Positions 5,740-6,800 of a stretch of DNA of 6,800 nt are shown here, piece after piece. The notes beneath the pieces are model-generated. The model saw only the letters and a program-made list of their open reading frames with translations. It made no database searches and had not been told where the DNA came from. Source of the stretch: Cyclobacteriaceae bacterium (GTDB lineage: Bacteria; Bacteroidota; Bacteroidia; Cytophagales; Cyclobacteriaceae); the NCBI GenBank assembly GCA_019751475.1, contig JAIENH010000323.1:1-6800 (forward strand), read 5' to 3'. The position numbers and the translations under genes are program-made. Positions within the stretch are counted from its first letter, which is position 1; each line of letters starts with the position of its first letter.

Positions 5740-5969
5740 GTGATTCTGAATAAACTAGCATACCATTCATTTACCATCATTAAAGTGTTATTCGCTTTGA
5801 CGTTGGTTCTGACTGCCATAGCAAAATACTATTTTGCCATCGGGGATTCCATTTTGATTGTGGCTATATTTTTTTCGTTTCTGGCATTTTTGTTGGATAC
5901 TTAATTGGATATTATTCAATTCAACATTTGAGAAAAGAATCCATAAAAAATAAACTGCCTTTAAATTGA
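5740..5969 (+). pseudogene. Small membrane-protein gene with apparent -1 frameshift, unrecognised
   Basis: Reading from GTG at 5740, immediately after the preceding TAA, gives VILNKLAYHSFTIIKVLFAL and a hydrophobic helix, then YYFAIGDSILIVAIFF. In this frame translation stops at 5902-5904. If the frame moves back by one base in the T7 run (5869-5875), it continues as FVSGIFVGYLIGYYS and QHLRKESIKNKLPLN to TGA at 5967-5969, completing a second helix and a basic tail. The corrected product has about 76 residues and two helices. The join within a homopolymer suggests a one-base deletion, sequencing error, phase variation or slippage. There is no ATG start. It may be the second half of a four-helix ORF together with 5560-5739. 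Function is unknown. Confidence 0.45.
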
Positions 5970-6054
5970 TACGAGAAACGACCAAGGTGAATCCGCGCAG
6001 CCGCCCAACAACTAATCATCAATTTTAGCTCCCAAACACAGCGGCTATAAAAAA

Positions 6055-6084
6055 TTTGCTTTCCGAAACTTTTTTCCATCTTTG
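6055..6084 (+). promoter_or_regulatory. Bacteroidetes-type promoter of the MATE gene
   Basis: TTTG (6055-6058) and CATCTTTG (6077-6084) are separated by 18 nt. They match the Bacteroidetes -33 TTTG and -7 TAnnTTTG boxes with one mismatch (C for the first T). The start of transcription is expected near 6090, leaving a leader of about 160 nt before the ATG at 6250. Confidence 0.6.
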
Positions 6085-6117
6085 CAGTATAATCAACGGC
6101 AGTCAAGTTTTAAGCCT

Positions 6118-6224
6118 ATGAAGTTTCAAACCCCGTTCTACCTCGCTTAACAGAAGCGCCTAGAACGCATCTCGCAGATGCGGGATGATACTTTTCTCTT
6201 CGCTTTGCAGCGGTCAAACTTCAT
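6118..6224 (+). promoter_or_regulatory. Putative structured 5' leader of the MATE gene
   Basis: A perfect 9-bp pair ATGAAGTTT/AAACTTCAT (6118-6126 and 6216-6224) would close a multibranched RNA. Inside are CGTTCTA/TAGAACG (6134-6140 and 6161-6167) enclosing CGCTT/AAGCG (6144-6148 and 6154-6158). CGCATCT/AGATGCG (6166-6172 and 6176-6182) competes with it by 2 nt, and CGCT/AGCG (6201-6204 and 6209-6212) follows. A 10-codon ORF (MKFQTPFYLA, 6118-6150) starts at the base of the closing stem. It fits no riboswitch class I can recognise. It may be a cis-regulatory RNA or a leader peptide; this is inferred from pairing only. Confidence 0.4.
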
Positions 6225-6249
6225 TTATCTCTACATTTAACACATTCTA

Positions 6250-6800
6250 ATGAAAGCTTTTACTAAAGCGATTTCGCTATTTCGTTTATTCAAGGAGGCC
6301 GTAAAGGGCTCCGATCAAAGTTTCACGGAAGGCAGTATCAACCGGGCCATTTTTATGTTGTCCATACCCATGATTTTGGAGATGGCCATGGAATCGGTGT
6401 TTGCCCTGGTGGACATATTTTTTGTCAGTCGGCTGAACAGCAGTGACTCGGTGGCCGTAATCGGCCTCACAGAATCGCTGCTGGCACTGGTGTACTCACT
6501 GGCCATGGGCGTGAGCATGGGCGCTACGGCCATGGTGGCCCGCAGGGTGGGTGAGAAAGATCCGGAAGGTGCGGCCGTGGCAGGTGTGCAAGCCATCTTT
6601 CTGGGCGTAGTCATGTCGCTGGCCATCTCGGTGATGGGTGTGCTCTTTTATAAAGACATGCTGCAACTCATGGGTGCTTCGGAAGAAGTGATCCGCATTG
6701 GCTCGGGCTACACGCTGTGGATGTTTGGTGGCAACATGTCTATCATGATGCTGTTTCTCATCAATGGAATTTTCCGTGGAGCGGGAAATGCTGCCATCGC
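6250..6800 (+). CDS. MATE family efflux transporter, N-terminal part (3' end outside window)
   Basis: The first 183 residues of a MATE (multidrug and toxic compound extrusion) inner-membrane antiporter are present. These proteins export cationic drugs or metabolites in exchange for Na+ or H+. After an amphipathic start (MKAFTKAISLFRLFKEAV) come ITS typical features: the first helix at about 33-57 with IPMILEMAMESVFALVDIFF, then FVSRLNSSDSVAVIGLTESL, GVSMGATAMVARRVGEKDPE with its conserved G-x-x-x-A and RRVG, and further helices near 110-133 and 152-172 ending MLFLINGIFRGAGN. Full MATE proteins have about 450 residues and twelve helices, so the rest lies outside. The ATG at 6250 is preceded in frame by a stop at 6238. 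It is transcribed from its own promoter and structured leader. The substrate cannot be predicted. Confidence 0.94.
   Translation, partial: MKAFTKAISLFRLFKEAVKGSDQSFTEGSINRAIFMLSIPMILEMAMESVFALVDIFFVSRLNSSDSVAVIGLTESLLALVYSLAMGVSMGATAMVARRVGEKDPEGAAVAGVQAIFLGVVMSLAISVMGVLFYKDMLQLMGASEEVIRIGSGYTLWMFGGNMSIMMLFLINGIFRGAGNAAI

Larger units (their letters stand above)
5970..6249 (+). other. Intergenic region before the MATE gene
   Basis: These 280 bases hold no gene of normal size. The first 85 bases are featureless apart from a distant 6-bp inverted pair AGCCGC/GCGGCT (5999-6004 and 6041-6046). The promoter (6055-6084) and a structured leader (6118-6224) of the MATE gene fill the remainder. No terminator for the upstream small ORFs was found. 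Confidence 0.6.

Noticed and set aside
6003..6009. GCCCAAC matching the attC R'' consensus RYYYAAC
   Set aside because: There is no GTTRRRY partner at a suitable distance and no foldable arms, so it is probably chance.
5999..6046. AGCCGC/GCGGCT inverted pair as a terminator for the small ORFs
   Set aside because: The loop would be 36 nt and the stem only 6 bp, which is too weak and open for an intrinsic terminator.
6088..6093. TATAAT as a sigma70-type -10 box
   Set aside because: There is no TTGACA-like box 17 nt upstream, and the Bacteroidetes-type boxes just before it explain the promoter better.

Overview
The window looks like a chromosomal segment of a Bacteroidetes bacterium, probably of the Cytophagales type. 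Three things support this. The gene order rpsI-rpsB-tsf is typical of the phylum. Start codons lack clear Shine-Dalgarno sequences. Two promoter-like sites match or nearly match the Bacteroidetes consensus (-33 TTTG, -7 TAnnTTTG). Species cannot be assigned from sequence alone.

Layout. Positions 1-1851 carry the end of a ribosomal operon: the C-terminus of S9, complete S2 and complete EF-Ts, with an AU-rich hairpin between rpsB and tsf. A 14-bp perfect stem-loop with flanking A and T tracts (1889-1921) closes this operon and also the convergent minus-strand pair at 1931-2669. That pair encodes two small three-helix membrane proteins: a minimal MotA/TolQ/ExbB-like protein and a shorter possible paralogue. 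Diverging from it at 2854-4610 is a LytS/LytTR-type two-component system (membrane histidine kinase and response regulator, overlapping by 4 nt).

From about 4611 to 6249 the window becomes accessory in character. It holds a type II toxin-antitoxin module (RelE/ParE toxin) with its own promoter. Next comes a diverged 37-bp direct repeat, whose two copies each read as the last codons of a gene, leading into a long interrupted palindrome. Then follow AT-rich small membrane-protein ORFs too short for ordinary gene callers, the second with an apparent -1 frameshift in a T7 run. The last 551 bases start a MATE-family efflux transporter, preceded by a near-consensus promoter and an apparently structured leader of about 160 nt.

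How the genes relate. The ribosomal genes are housekeeping and co-transcribed. The kinase/regulator pair probably forms one signalling unit whose target is not visible. The antitoxin and toxin form an autonomous module. The most unusual material is the 5358-5969 stretch (repeat, palindrome, small membrane ORFs) and the leader before the MATE gene. No complete new system can be proven from this window.
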